Origin: Gemmatimonadota bacterium
GTDB lineage: Bacteria; Gemmatimonadota; Gemmatimonadetes; Gemmatimonadales; GWC2-71-9
Assembly (NCBI GenBank): GCA_003220985.1
Contig: QHTY01000201.1
Span: 1-5,587, forward strand
Direction: 5' to 3'
Length of the DNA: 5,587 bases
Positions 5,252 to 5,587 of the stretch are shown piece by piece (the stretch's first letter is position 1; each line of letters begins with the position of its first letter). Below the pieces are notes generated by a model. It was not told where the DNA came from. It made no database searches and was given only the letters and a program-made list of their open reading frames with translations. A program made the translations under genes and the position numbers.

Positions 5252-5587
5252 ATGCTGTACCGCATTAGCGCCGGGCTGCTGCTGCTGGCGACGCTCGGTC
5301 ACACGTTCGGTGGGATGCTGGGAACCGCGCGGCGCGGGCCCCGGGCGGGGGCCGAGGCCGATCGGGTCTTTGCTGAAATGAAGTCCGTCTACTTCACGTG
5401 GCAGGGCGCCGACACCACATGGTTCCGTTTTTGGCTGGGGAATGGCCTGTGCGTCAGCGCGGCTTTTCTCGTCCCGATCGTCGTGCTCTGGGTGCTGGGA
5501 GCCCTCGACCCCACCCAAGCGCACGCCATGCTCCCGATCAGATGGGCCGTATTCGTCAGCCTCGCCCTCACGTCATTCCTTGGATTC
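5252..5587 (+). CDS. LIC_13387-like membrane protein (partial, 3' end cut)
   Basis: The frame is open from an ATG at 5252 to the last base of the window: 112 codons with no stop, so the 3' end lies outside. A strong AGGAG six bases upstream fixes the start. The N-terminal segment MLYRISAGLLLLATLGHTFG is a hydrophobic helix ending in a GHTFGGMLGT motif. A polar region (about 26-62, with VFAEMKSVYFTWQGADTTWF) follows, then a second hydrophobic segment (about 63-84, CVSAAFLVPIVVLWVLGALD) and a third (about 96-112) at the window edge. This pattern, especially LGHT.GG at the start, a K.V.F.W.G...TW.. region and the following helices, matches my recollection of the small four-helix LIC_13387-type inner-membrane family of unknown function. 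Membrane location is well supported; the family name is recognition from memory and less certain. Confidence 0.82.
   Translation, partial: MLYRISAGLLLLATLGHTFGGMLGTARRGPRAGAEADRVFAEMKSVYFTWQGADTTWFRFWLGNGLCVSAAFLVPIVVLWVLGALDPTQAHAMLPIRWAVFVSLALTSFLGF

Noticed and set aside
5212..5265. Longer N terminus (18 residues) for the eight-cysteine protein.
   Set aside because: It would run through a good RBS and past the start codon of the divergent neighbour; the internal ATG at 5211 is better placed.

Overview
This is a GC-rich bacterial chromosomal window, dense with genes and free of rRNA, tRNA, CRISPR or insertion-sequence genes. It holds nine genes with almost no spacing between them. No marker in it fixes the phylum. 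The base composition, the rarity of clear Shine-Dalgarno sites and the mix of families (LIC_13387-like membrane protein, P1 peptidase, C40 peptidase with SH3 module, CYTH enzyme) would suit Gemmatimonadota or a similar soil/sediment lineage. That placement is inference.

Left and middle (20 to 4375, minus strand): six genes run head to tail as a probable operon. Transcription order is P1-family peptidase (DmpA-like), cytosolic-looking C40 (NlpC/P60) peptidase with an SH3-like module, HAD phosphatase, CYTH-domain enzyme, an unrecognised protein with one C-terminal membrane segment, and holo-ACP synthase AcpS. Coupling is tight: 8 bp overlap, then a 60 bp gap, then two ATGA overlaps, then a 7 bp gap. 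The 60 bp gap holds the main non-coding structure of the window, a 50 bp near-perfect inverted repeat built from a 7-base unit (GGTGTCA/T). It begins inside the stop codon of the C40 peptidase gene. The two peptidases could work together on cell-wall peptides. The HAD and CYTH enzymes both act on phosphate compounds, and AcpS arms acyl carrier protein for lipid synthesis. No single pathway joins all six.

Right (4376 to 5587): a 36 bp divergent gap separates the operon from a plus-strand response regulator. Its receiver domain is intact, and its C-terminal part looks like the signalling helix and first helix of an HD-GYP domain that then stops. Its stop codon overlaps the stop codon of a convergent minus-strand gene for a 62-residue protein with eight cysteines in four CxxC pairs. 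A 40 bp divergent gap then leads to a plus-strand membrane protein of the LIC_13387 type, cut by the window edge.

Most of the window is ordinary housekeeping. The points worth a second look are the heptad palindrome, the truncated HD-GYP-like response regulator, the eight-cysteine mini-protein, the unrecognised tail-anchored operon member, and the recurrence of TATCTTG in two very short divergent gaps.
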